The notes under the pieces are model-generated. The model had not been told where the DNA came from and did not search any database. It worked only from the letters and a program-made list of their open reading frames with translations. Positions 6,998 through 13,212 of a stretch of 23,249 nucleotides of DNA are shown here, piece by piece (the first letter of the stretch is position 1; the number at the start of each line of letters is the position of its first letter). Position numbers and translations under genes: made by a program. This stretch comes from Promicromonosporaceae bacterium (GTDB lineage: Bacteria; Actinomycetota; Actinomycetes; Actinomycetales; Cellulomonadaceae). Location: the NCBI GenBank assembly GCA_009780755.1, contig WQZL01000013.1, forward strand, positions 1 through 23,249, in the 5' to 3' direction.

Positions 6998-8429
6998 GGG
7001 GCTGTCAGGTAAATGGTGTAAGTGGCTCTAGGCCCGCGTGGCGGGCAGGAGGGTCAAAGTTATGACCGTAACACTTGGGGCTGTGAGGCCTCCTATGAAG
7101 ATCGCGCCCAAGGGCGTGGGAGCCGGCGAGTCCACGGACTCGTACGGTTTGTCGAAGGATGAGCAGGCTGCTTTGGCCGAGTTAGTGAAGTCAGCCCGTG
7201 CTGGCGGGGTGTCGTTGACCGGCCCGGATGGGCTGTTGAAGTTCCTGACCAAGATGGTGATCGAGACCGCTTTGGACGAGGAGATGAGCGAGCACTTGGG
7301 CTACGACAAGCACGACCCAGCTGGTCGCAACCGGGGTAACTCTCGTAACGGTTCGCGGAGCAAGACGGTGCTGACTGACAATTGCGGGCCGGTGGAGATC
7401 GAGGTTCCCAGGGACCGGGATGCTTCGTTCGAGCCGGTGATCGTCCGCAAGCATCAGCGCCGCCTGACGGACGTCGACCAGGTGGTGTTGTCCCTGTATG
7501 CCAAAGGTCTGACCACCGGGGAGATTTCCGCGCACCTGGCCGAGATCTATGGTGCGTCCGTGTCGAAAGACACCGTCTCTAAGATCACCGACCGAGTGAT
7601 CGAAGAGATGAACTCCTACTGGGCCAGGCCACTGAATAAGGTCTATGCAGCCATCTTCATCGACGCGATTTTCGTAAAGGTCCGTGATGGGCAGGTTTCC
7701 AACCAGCCGTTCTATGCCGCTATCGGGGTAGACCTCGACGGTCACCGCGACATCCTGGGTATCTGGGCTGGTACTGGAGAGGGCGAGTCTGCGAAGTTTT
7801 GGCTCTCCGTCCTTACAGACCTGAAGAACCGCGGTATCCAAGACGTGTTCTTCGTGGTCTGCGACGGCCTCAAGGGCCTGCCTGACTGCGTAAGAACCGT
7901 CTGGCCGATGGCGACGGTGCAGACCTGCATCATCCACCTGATCCGAGGTTCGTTCCGATACGCCGCCAAACAGTACTGGAGCGAGTTGACCGCCGATCTG
8001 AAGCCCATCTACCAAGCACCCACACCCAAGGCCGCAGCAACAGCTCTAGACGCTCTGGAAGACAAGTGGGGCCTGCGCTACCCAGCGATCATCAAACTCT
8101 GGCGGAACGCGTGGGAAGAGTTCATCCCGTTCCTGGACTACGACGTGGAAATCCGCAAGGTGATCTGCTCGACTAACGCAATCGAATCAGTCAACTCTCG
8201 TTTCCGACGCGCGACCCGCGCCCGCGGGCACTTCCCCAACGAGCAGGCCGCCATGAAGACGCTCTATCTCGTAGCGCGTAGCATGGACCCCAAAGGCACC
8301 GGGCAAGCCCGCTGGGCCATACGCTGGAAACCAGCCCTGAACGCTTTCGCCATCACCTTCACAGGCCGCATACCGGCCACCGAGAACCAATAACCAAACA
8401 GCCAATTACACCGAAAAACTGACAGCCCC
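6998..8429 (+). mobile_element. Complete IS256-family insertion sequence (1432 bp)
   Basis: The element is bounded by 29-bp imperfect inverted repeats at 6998-7026 and 8401-8429. Both read GGGGCTGTCAG from the outside and share GGTGTAA further in, with 23 of 29 positions identical. It is flanked by the identical octamer CTCACAAT on both sides and contains one intact transposase gene. It landed between two intergenic repeats, a REP-like copy on the left and a GGTTGAG palindrome on the right. No cargo gene is present. All the expected parts are intact, so it may be active. Confidence 0.95.
7062..8393 (+). CDS. IS256-family (Mutator-type) transposase
   Basis: This 443-residue DDE transposase follows the IS256 plan. 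DNA-binding sequence is N-terminal, including the RNGSRSKTV region typical of the family. The catalytic core carries Asp in YAAIFIDAIFVKVRDG, Asp in VFFVVCDGLKGLPDC and Glu in CSTNAIESVNSRFRRAT, the last being the family signature. The Cys/His pair in TCIIHLIR is also typical. The enzyme excises or copies the element and inserts it with an 8-9 bp duplication. I start at ATG 7062 because AGGAGG lies eight bases upstream; a GTG at 7038 in the same frame has no such support. No frameshift or stop interrupts the gene. Confidence 0.95.
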   Translation: MTVTLGAVRPPMKIAPKGVGAGESTDSYGLSKDEQAALAELVKSARAGGVSLTGPDGLLKFLTKMVIETALDEEMSEHLGYDKHDPAGRNRGNSRNGSRSKTVLTDNCGPVEIEVPRDRDASFEPVIVRKHQRRLTDVDQVVLSLYAKGLTTGEISAHLAEIYGASVSKDTVSKITDRVIEEMNSYWARPLNKVYAAIFIDAIFVKVRDGQVSNQPFYAAIGVDLDGHRDILGIWAGTGEGESAKFWLSVLTDLKNRGIQDVFFVVCDGLKGLPDCVRTVWPMATVQTCIIHLIRGSFRYAAKQYWSELTADLKPIYQAPTPKAAATALDALEDKWGLRYPAIIKLWRNAWEEFIPFLDYDVEIRKVICSTNAIESVNSRFRRATRARGHFPNEQAAMKTLYLVARSMDPKGTGQARWAIRWKPALNAFAITFTGRIPATENQ

Positions 8430-8437
8430 CTCACAAT
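8430..8437. repeat. Target-site duplication, right copy (CTCACAAT)
   Basis: This is the exact repeat of 6990-6997, abutting the outer end of the right inverted repeat. Removing the element and one copy restores a continuous intergenic sequence that runs straight into the palindrome at 8455. Confidence 0.93.
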
Positions 8438-8836
8438 GGTTGAGCAACTCGGTTGGTTGAGCAGGGAGCGCAGCGACCGTGTCGGAATCAGCCGAGGGTG
8501 GGGTGGTTTCTGTCTCGGTTGCTGCGCTTCTTGCTCAACCAGCCGGACTGAATCCATGCGGTGGTTTCGGCTCAGCCAATGGTGGGTGGGGGTGCGTGGG
8601 TTGTAGGGCCTTGTACGCAAGGTCGCAGGTCAGAGGGTAGTCTCTTGTTTTTCGCATCACTGTGTGCCGGGTTGGGCAGCAGGGGCGCAGGCCCGGGCGT
8701 GGCCTTGGAGGGACATTTGACGACATGGTTTCGTGCAGTGTGCGTAGGTGTGACGTGTGGTGTTGTTTGGGTGGTGTTAACCTCTGGTTTGAGTTGCCGC
8801 ATGGTTTCTCGTTCTGTTTCCACAAGGAGGTGCCTG
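8438..8836. other. Gene-free stretch between the IS and the accessory operon
   Basis: This 399-bp region begins with the palindromic repeat at 8455-8540 and a degraded further copy at about 8559-8581 (GGTGGTTTCGGCTCAGCC). The rest is strongly T- and G-rich on the plus strand. A reading frame is open from 8561 into the next gene, but its residues look non-coding (rich in Cys, Gly, Val, Arg) and it has no ribosome binding site. The promoter of the accessory operon should lie here, but no -35/-10 pair is convincing. Confidence 0.55.
8455..8540. repeat. Intergenic palindromic repeat of the GGTTGAG family (copy 2)
   Basis: The left arm at 8455-8483 starts GGTTGAGCAGGGAGCGCAGC. The right arm at 8512-8540 is its near-complement, reading GGTTGAGCAAGAAGCGCAGC on the minus strand. 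A 28-bp loop separates them. The arms share the GGGAGCGCAGCGACCGTGTCG core with copy 1 at 4315-4353. Confidence 0.8.
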
Positions 8837-9172
8837 TTGTCTCAGTTGATGGTTAATCGTGATGCGGTGAAGTCGCGTTGTTCGGAGTTGGCTCGTCGGT
8901 TGGCTGGTGATGGGCGGACTGTTAGTCAGTTCACGGGTAGATCAGGTGCTGCGTTGACTGAAGGGGATGGGGTGATGGCCGGGGACTCTGAGCGGTTTGC
9001 TCGTGCGGTTGCCGCGACGGTTCTGGCTGCGATAGATGTTGTCGATAACTTACAGAAGTTCTTAGACGGCGCGTCTGACCGATTAGGAATTATTGATCGA
9101 AACTCTGTGATTCGTGTTGAACAGAGTCCCGTGACGGTAAACCCCGCACCTGCTCCTGGGGGTGGTAGGTGA
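8837..9172 (+). CDS. Small helical protein upstream of the HEXXH protein, unknown family
   Basis: I do not recognise a family. The frame could be extended back to 8561, but I choose TTG 8837 because AGGAGG lies six bases upstream (8825-8830) and the sequence becomes protein-like only from there. The product has 111 residues, no signal peptide and no cysteine-rich motif. It is mostly predicted helical (KSRCSELARRLAGDGR; ARAVAATVLAAIDVVDNLQKFLDGASDRLG) with a proline/glycine-rich tail. Its stop overlaps the start of the next gene (TGATG), so the two are translationally coupled. A small helical protein of about 100 residues just before a large one with a helical N-terminus recalls the partner genes of type VII (ESX) secretion substrates. 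No WXG motif is seen and no ESX component is nearby, so that role is only a suggestion. Confidence 0.6.
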   Translation: MSQLMVNRDAVKSRCSELARRLAGDGRTVSQFTGRSGAALTEGDGVMAGDSERFARAVAATVLAAIDVVDNLQKFLDGASDRLGIIDRNSVIRVEQSPVTVNPAPAPGGGR

Positions 9173-11013
9173 TGCCCAAGGGTTTTCGTGGTGCTTCTGC
9201 CCAGCGTTACATCACCCAATGCCAGGCCGCGCTAACAGCGGCTCATGGTGTGATTGCTGGCGTGCCTGGCGGGTTAGGGTTGCCTGAGATCAAACGGTAC
9301 CGGTTAACGGTTGATGCTACTGAGGCAGGGTATGTTCCTGGTGGGGCTAGGGGTATCCGTAATGCTAGTCAGGTAGTGGTTGACCAACGAGCCAGCAACC
9401 GGCTTCGGTTGGAGGTTCGCCAGTACGGCGATCATATCGATAGAACTCTGAAAGCTCGACTAGCAGTGATTGAAGACATTGCTCGTACTGATTTCCGGCT
9501 TGCTGGTACTAGTGAGCAGCTTTTGGCTGTTGCCATGATGATGCGAGAAATCATCCCACGGTTCGCAGCCACCATGCGCGGTTCAGAACAAGTGATCCGT
9601 AACCACTCAGACGCAATGCTCGGGATTGGCGGAGGCGGTCCAGGGGTGGAGCATAACCAGGGCCAGGCCGAGGGCATCCAAGGAGAAGTAGAAGCAACGT
9701 TACGAAACCAGGTCAAAGTCATGCGCAACGGCGCTGATGCCGCTCGGGCGCGTATACGTACCTTGGGCGCGCGTGATGCAGGGGCACCAGCTTCCCCGAC
9801 ACAGATAACTGTTCTACAAGGAATAGCTACCCGCCTTGACCGAGGCGCTGATGCCTTACACGCAGAGATCACCAGAGCAGGTAATCTCCTTCGCGATGAT
9901 GCGACCCAGATTGCTACCACGGATCGTAACTACGCCAACCGCATGCGCGAACTGGCCGAACAGATGGAAACCCACCAACGAAAGATCGAAGCAATCCGAA
10001 GTTCGTTCTGCCCCACGGCAGGCATCACGGACACTGCTGCGCTAGCAGGGATCAAAGCACAACTACCGGCAAGTGTTCGCGGGATGCTAGCGGACTACCT
10101 AGCCGCACACATCGCAGCCAGAGCATCCATCCTCGACGAAAACGGAAACCACCTAACCTACGACTGGGACTACCTACGCCAGTTTGATGTAGACCTACTC
10201 CGACGAGTAGTCGAAGCTGCTGAGGGTCCGGCGGCAGCGGCCTGGGTTGCCGAACAACTCCAGATAGCAATTGAGTACCAAGACCTCTGGCATCAAGAAG
10301 CACTTGACCGGTGGCTAGCTGGTGGACAGCAAGGAGACCGGCCACCTAACATGAGAGTTCTTCCTGACTACGAAGTTGACGTGTTCTTACAAAAACTCAC
10401 CGACTGGCGAATCCGCCGCCAAATCAGCCAACTACACGAGCGCCCAGAGTTCCAGCCAAGCGTGTGGCAAATGCTAGACAACCCAGAAACCATGTGGGCC
10501 GGCACCGGACTCAACTTCACCACCCGCGAAGGATTCGTCCGAGCCTACACCCGAGAACTATTCACCATCCTCGGAATACCCGAAGACCAATGGCCCAACA
10601 TCTGCTTCCAAGCCTTCATCCCACAAAATCAAACCGAATACCGCACTGGCGGAGGACAATTCCGGCCCCCCCCTTCCCAGAACCCTAACGGCACCGTATG
10701 GATCGGACCAAGATACCTAGAATGGGAAGACCTTAACTACGCGGTGGGGGTTGCTCGGCATGAAGTGGCTCATGGACGTCAATGGGTAGTAACCGGCGTC
10801 GTGGAAGGAGGCGGCGATCCCCGCCAGTTTGGTGTCTCGCCCCCTACCGCTAATGCCTGGTACCACAACTGGCGCGGCGGCAACTACCAACCACCACCAT
10901 TGTCCCGCAACGACCCGAACTACGCTGAGATGATGCGGCGTTACCGCCACCAGCCAATCGAGATTGATGCCTTTGCGGTTCAGGGCAGGCGTGGTTGGGA
11001 GAAGCGGCCATGA
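9172..11013 (+). CDS. Large protein with C-terminal HEXXH metallopeptidase-like domain (candidate toxin/effector)
   Basis: The product has 613 residues, starting at ATG 9172; a GTG one codon earlier is possible. No signal peptide or membrane segment is visible. Residues 1 to about 320 are Ala/Arg/Gln-rich and helical, with coiled-coil-like stretches. Residues about 320-500 hold a Trp- and Tyr-rich section. Near the C-terminus GVARHEVAHGRQW gives an HEXXH zinc-protease motif (His530, Glu531, His534). About 60 residues later QPIEIDAFAVQGRR offers a possible third ligand (Glu597). This spacing and the final E-x-D-A-F pattern resemble minimal metallopeptidase domains found at the ends of polymorphic toxins. 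The final codons overlap the first lipoprotein gene by ATGA. They recur as short remnants before each later lipoprotein gene. Third-position bases shift from T/G-rich to A/C-rich partway through. Protease activity, secretion and toxicity are all inferred. Confidence 0.72.
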   Translation: MPKGFRGASAQRYITQCQAALTAAHGVIAGVPGGLGLPEIKRYRLTVDATEAGYVPGGARGIRNASQVVVDQRASNRLRLEVRQYGDHIDRTLKARLAVIEDIARTDFRLAGTSEQLLAVAMMMREIIPRFAATMRGSEQVIRNHSDAMLGIGGGGPGVEHNQGQAEGIQGEVEATLRNQVKVMRNGADAARARIRTLGARDAGAPASPTQITVLQGIATRLDRGADALHAEITRAGNLLRDDATQIATTDRNYANRMRELAEQMETHQRKIEAIRSSFCPTAGITDTAALAGIKAQLPASVRGMLADYLAAHIAARASILDENGNHLTYDWDYLRQFDVDLLRRVVEAAEGPAAAAWVAEQLQIAIEYQDLWHQEALDRWLAGGQQGDRPPNMRVLPDYEVDVFLQKLTDWRIRRQISQLHERPEFQPSVWQMLDNPETMWAGTGLNFTTREGFVRAYTRELFTILGIPEDQWPNICFQAFIPQNQTEYRTGGGQFRPPPSQNPNGTVWIGPRYLEWEDLNYAVGVARHEVAHGRQWVVTGVVEGGGDPRQFGVSPPTANAWYHNWRGGNYQPPPLSRNDPNYAEMMRRYRHQPIEIDAFAVQGRRGWEKRP

Positions 11014-11468
11014 GGCGAACAGTCATACTGCTGGCGGCATTAGTCGTGTTGACCGCCTGCAGCACCGAAGCAAACCACCCGCCTGAACGGCAAGGAGAAC
11101 AACCCGTGACCGAACAACCCACCTCCGAACCCATCGAGTTCGACAAAGCCCAAACCGAAGAAGTGATTCGCGAAGCACTCAGCAACCAATTCACAGCAGA
11201 ACTGAACGACAACCACAGACAAAGCATAATGAACTCTGTGGCGAGACGCACCATTGAATTGATGGAAGAACATCGGATACGCGGCGCAGTGTCCGCAAGC
11301 ACTGCTGAGAATTTCTTTCTGCAACTGGACATTGTGTGTGAAGATGGCCGTAATATCCGGGTTGAAATGTGCCCTGGCAGCGGCATGATCGAGGCAATTC
11401 AGGATTTGGATACTGGTGAGTGGTTGTACTTCTTTGTACATTTGGGGGTGGGAATGCCAGATGACTAG
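11010..11468 (+). CDS. Lipoprotein A, first of four tandem paralogues (candidate immunity protein)
   Basis: The 152-residue product begins MRRTVILLAALVVLTAC, a short signal peptide ending in a lipobox (LTAC). It should be exported and lipid-anchored through Cys17. A Pro/Gln/Glu-rich tether follows, then a domain of about 110 residues that I do not recognise, containing LMEEHRIRGAVSAS and DIVCEDGRNIRVEM. Its ATG overlaps the stop of the HEXXH gene (ATGA) and its ribosome binding site (GGGAG at 10997-11001) lies inside that gene, so the two are tightly coupled. Tight linkage to a possible secreted protease or toxin, small size and surface location suggest an inhibitor or immunity role; that is inference. 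In its variable parts it has the SVARRTIE type in the middle, VEMC later, and the YFFVH C-terminus. Confidence 0.85.
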   Translation: MRRTVILLAALVVLTACSTEANHPPERQGEQPVTEQPTSEPIEFDKAQTEEVIREALSNQFTAELNDNHRQSIMNSVARRTIELMEEHRIRGAVSASTAENFFLQLDIVCEDGRNIRVEMCPGSGMIEAIQDLDTGEWLYFFVHLGVGMPDD

Positions 11469-11556
11469 AAACTTGTTTCGTCCGTGCTACCTCAACCAAC
11501 CAATCGAGATCGATGCCTTTGCAGTTCAGGGCAGGCGTGGCTGGGAGAAGAGATAG
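11461..11556 (+). pseudogene. Detached 3' remnant of the HEXXH gene, junction A/B (31-codon open frame)
   Basis: An ATG inside the stop region of lipoprotein A (GATGACTAG) opens a 31-residue frame. It ends in QPIEIDAFAVQGRRGWEKR and its TAG overlaps the GTG of lipoprotein B. Those 19 residues are identical to the end of the HEXXH protein, while the DNA differs only at silent third positions (CAG/CAA, ATT/ATC, GCG/GCA, GGT/GGC). The frame contains the GGGAG ribosome binding site for the next gene. It may be only a leftover that keeps translation coupled; whether the peptide matters is unknown. Confidence 0.7.
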
Positions 11557-12014
11557 TGAGGCGAACAGTCATACTGCTGACGGCGCTAGCCCTGCTGACC
11601 GCCTGTAGCACGGAATCAGAATACCCACTTGGGCAGCAAGGAGAACAACCCGTGACCGAACAGCCCACTCCCGAATCCATCGAGTTCGACAGGGCCCGAA
11701 CCGAGGAAGTGCTTCGCGAAGCGCTCAGCGACCAATTCACACTAGAACTGAATGACAGCCGCAGAGAGGTCGGAATAGGTCATACAGTTGATCTTGTCAT
11801 TGAGTTGATGGAGGAGCATCGGATACGCGGCGCAGTGTCCGCGAGCGCTGCTGAGAATTTTTTTCTGGATTTGGATATCGTGTGTGAAAACGGTCGAAAC
11901 ATTCGGTTCAGCATGAGTCCTGTCAGTGGGTGGGTTGAGAGAATTCGGGACTTGGATACTGGTGAGTGGTTGTACTTCTTTGTACATTTGGGGGTGGGGA
12001 TGCCAGATGACTAG
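11556..12014 (+). CDS. Lipoprotein B, second tandem paralogue (candidate immunity protein)
   Basis: This 152-residue lipoprotein starts at GTG 11556, chosen over the upstream frame to 11484 because it matches the start of its paralogues and has GGGAG nine bases ahead. The signal peptide ends ALALLTAC, with Cys17 as lipidation site, then STESEYP and a Pro/Gln tether. It is the most divergent copy in the centre (RREVGIGHTVDLVIELMEE) and in the strand after the conserved DIVCENGRNIR, where it reads FSMSP instead of VEMC. Its C-terminus (GEWLYFFVHLGVGMPDD) is identical to copy A. The gene overlaps the preceding remnant frame (TAGTG). Its likely role, as for copy A, is blocking a specific toxin variant; this is inferred. 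Confidence 0.84.
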   Translation: MRRTVILLTALALLTACSTESEYPLGQQGEQPVTEQPTPESIEFDRARTEEVLREALSDQFTLELNDSRREVGIGHTVDLVIELMEEHRIRGAVSASAAENFFLDLDIVCENGRNIRFSMSPVSGWVERIRDLDTGEWLYFFVHLGVGMPDD

Positions 12015-12102
12015 AAACTTGCTTCGCCCGCTCTACCTCCACCAGCCAATCAAGATTGATGCCTTTGCGGTTCAGGGCAGGCATGGTTGGGAGAAGAGAT
12101 AG
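12007..12102 (+). pseudogene. Detached 3' remnant of the HEXXH gene, junction B/C (31-codon open frame)
   Basis: This frame again begins in the GATGACTAG stop context of the preceding lipoprotein gene and ends with a TAG overlapping the next GTG. It carries two replacements relative to the HEXXH tail: the Glu that I propose as third metal ligand is Lys (QPIKIDAF) and an Arg is His (GRHGWEKR). It is therefore the most eroded tail, although the frame and length are kept. Confidence 0.68.
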
Positions 12103-12560
12103 TGAGGCGAACAGTCATACTGCTGACGGCGTTAGCCGTGCTGACCGCTTGTAGTACGGAATCAGAATACCCGTACGGGCAGCAAGGAGAACAACCCGGG
12201 ACCGAACAACCCACCCCCGAACCCATCACATTCGACAAAGCCCGAACCGAAGAAGTGATTCGCGAAGCGCTCAGCGACAAATTCACAGTAGTACTGAACG
12301 ACAGCCGCAGGCAAGGCATAATGGACTCTGTGGTGAGACGTACCATTGAGTTGATGGAAGAACATCGGATACGCGGCGCAGTGTCTGCGAGTGCTGTTGA
12401 GAAGTTTTTCCTGGAGCTGGATATTGTGTGTGAAGATGGCCGTAACATCCGGGTTGAAATGTGTTCTGGCAGCGGTATGGTGCATGCCGTCAAAGATTCG
12501 GATACTGGTGAGTGGTTGCAGCCCTTTGACTTTTTGGGAGTGGGCATGCCAGATGACTAG
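12102..12560 (+). CDS. Lipoprotein C, third tandem paralogue (candidate immunity protein)
   Basis: The product has 152 residues from GTG 12102. The signal peptide VRRTVILLTALAVLTAC carries the lipobox. The middle (IMDSVVRRTIELMEE) and the VEMC strand match copy A, but the following section (AVEKFFLELD) and C-terminus (MVHAVKDSDTGEWLQPFDF) match copy D instead of A. It is thus a mosaic of the two types. The Cys in DIVCEDG and that in VEMC lie on what may be adjacent strands of a hairpin and could form a disulfide outside the membrane; copies B and D lack the second Cys. Function is inferred as for the other copies. Confidence 0.84.
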   Translation: MRRTVILLTALAVLTACSTESEYPYGQQGEQPGTEQPTPEPITFDKARTEEVIREALSDKFTVVLNDSRRQGIMDSVVRRTIELMEEHRIRGAVSASAVEKFFLELDIVCEDGRNIRVEMCSGSGMVHAVKDSDTGEWLQPFDFLGVGMPDD

Positions 12561-12651
12561 CAATGCGCTCCGTCCATGCTGCTATAACCAACCAATCGAG
12601 ATTGATGCCTTCGCCGTTCAGGGCAGGCGTGGTTGGGAGAAGCGGCCATGA
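12553..12651 (+). pseudogene. Detached 3' remnant of the HEXXH gene, junction C/D (32-codon open frame)
   Basis: This tail opens at ATG 12553 in the stop region of lipoprotein C and ends in GWEKRP and TGA, overlapping the ATG of lipoprotein D as ATGA. That is exactly the junction found between the full HEXXH gene and lipoprotein A, unlike the other two remnants, which end in KR and TAG. The QPIEIDAFAVQGRRGWEKR residues are intact, with silent changes (TTC, GCC). Confidence 0.7.
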
Positions 12652-13106
12652 GGCGAATAGTCATCCTGCTGACAGCACTAGTCGTGTTGGCCGCCTGTAG
12701 CACGGAATCAGAATACCCATTTGGGCAGCAAGGAGAACAACCCGTGACCGAACAACCCACCCCCGAACCCATCGAGTTCGACAAGGCTCGAACCGAAGAA
12801 GTGATTCGCGAAGCACTCAGCAACCAATTCACAGTAGTACTGAACGACAGCCGCAGACAAAGCATAATATATCATACAACTAAAGACATCATTGGGTTGA
12901 TGGAAGAACATCGGATACGTGGCGCTGTGTCTGCGAGTGCTGTTGAAAAGTTTTTCTTGGAGTTGGCCATTGTGTGTGAAGATGGCCGTAACATCCGGGT
13001 TGAAATGAGTCCTGCCAGCGGTATGGTGCATGCCGTCAAAGATTCGGATACTGGTGAGTGGTTGCAGCCCTTTGACTTTTTGGGAGTGGGAATGCCAGAT
13101 GACTAG
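12648..13106 (+). CDS. Lipoprotein D, fourth tandem paralogue (candidate immunity protein)
   Basis: The last copy has 152 residues from ATG 12648, with signal peptide MRRIVILLTALVVLAAC (lipobox LAAC). The centre (IIYHTTKDIIGLMEE) is of the copy B type, while the EKFFLEL section and the QPFDF C-terminus are shared with copy C. After its stop the sequence loses all similarity to the effector tail: the equivalent frame reads MTSNLSERNGKKMAL and then stops. This marks the right end of the array, about 100 bp before the end of rsmG on the other strand. Confidence 0.84.
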   Translation: MRRIVILLTALVVLAACSTESEYPFGQQGEQPVTEQPTPEPIEFDKARTEEVIREALSNQFTVVLNDSRRQSIIYHTTKDIIGLMEEHRIRGAVSASAVEKFFLELAIVCEDGRNIRVEMSPASGMVHAVKDSDTGEWLQPFDFLGVGMPDD

Positions 13107-13212
13107 CAACTTAAGTGAACGAAATGGCAAGAAGATGGCGCTTTGAATGACACGCACCGAAGGAGAAACGCCGGTTGAAAAGTGCCTAGAAGAAGCGTTG
13201 TCGTGCCAAGGT

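Larger units (their letters stand above)
10938..13106 (+). repeat. Four-copy tandem repeat, exact 546-bp period (effector 3' tail plus lipoprotein gene)
   Basis: The lipoprotein starts (11010, 11556, 12102, 12648) and stops (11468, 12014, 12560, 13106) are each spaced exactly 546 bp. Each unit is a segment matching the last ~20 codons of the HEXXH gene followed by a 459-bp lipoprotein gene. In the first unit the tail is the true gene end; in the other three it is a detached copy. No unit has gained or lost a net base relative to the others, although base substitutions are frequent. Confidence 0.93.

Noticed and set aside
8717..8750. TTGACG (8717-8722) as -35 of the effector operon
   Set aside because: No -10 hexamer lies at 16-18 bp; the nearest TAGGTG is 22 bp away.
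8561..8836. Upstream extension of the small helical protein (92 extra codons)
   Set aside because: Composition is unlike protein-coding sequence, there is no ribosome binding site, and a strong one sits at 8825-8830 for TTG 8837.
10938..13106. CRISPR-like array, because of regular repetition
   Set aside because: The 546-bp period consists of protein-coding units with lipoboxes; there are no short identical repeats with unique spacers, and no cas genes.
6870..13210. Search for direct repeats or att sites bordering the accessory block
   Set aside because: Only weak short matches were found (for example CAGCAACT near 6899 and TAGCAACTTA near 13103), not enough to claim an integration site; there is no integrase gene.
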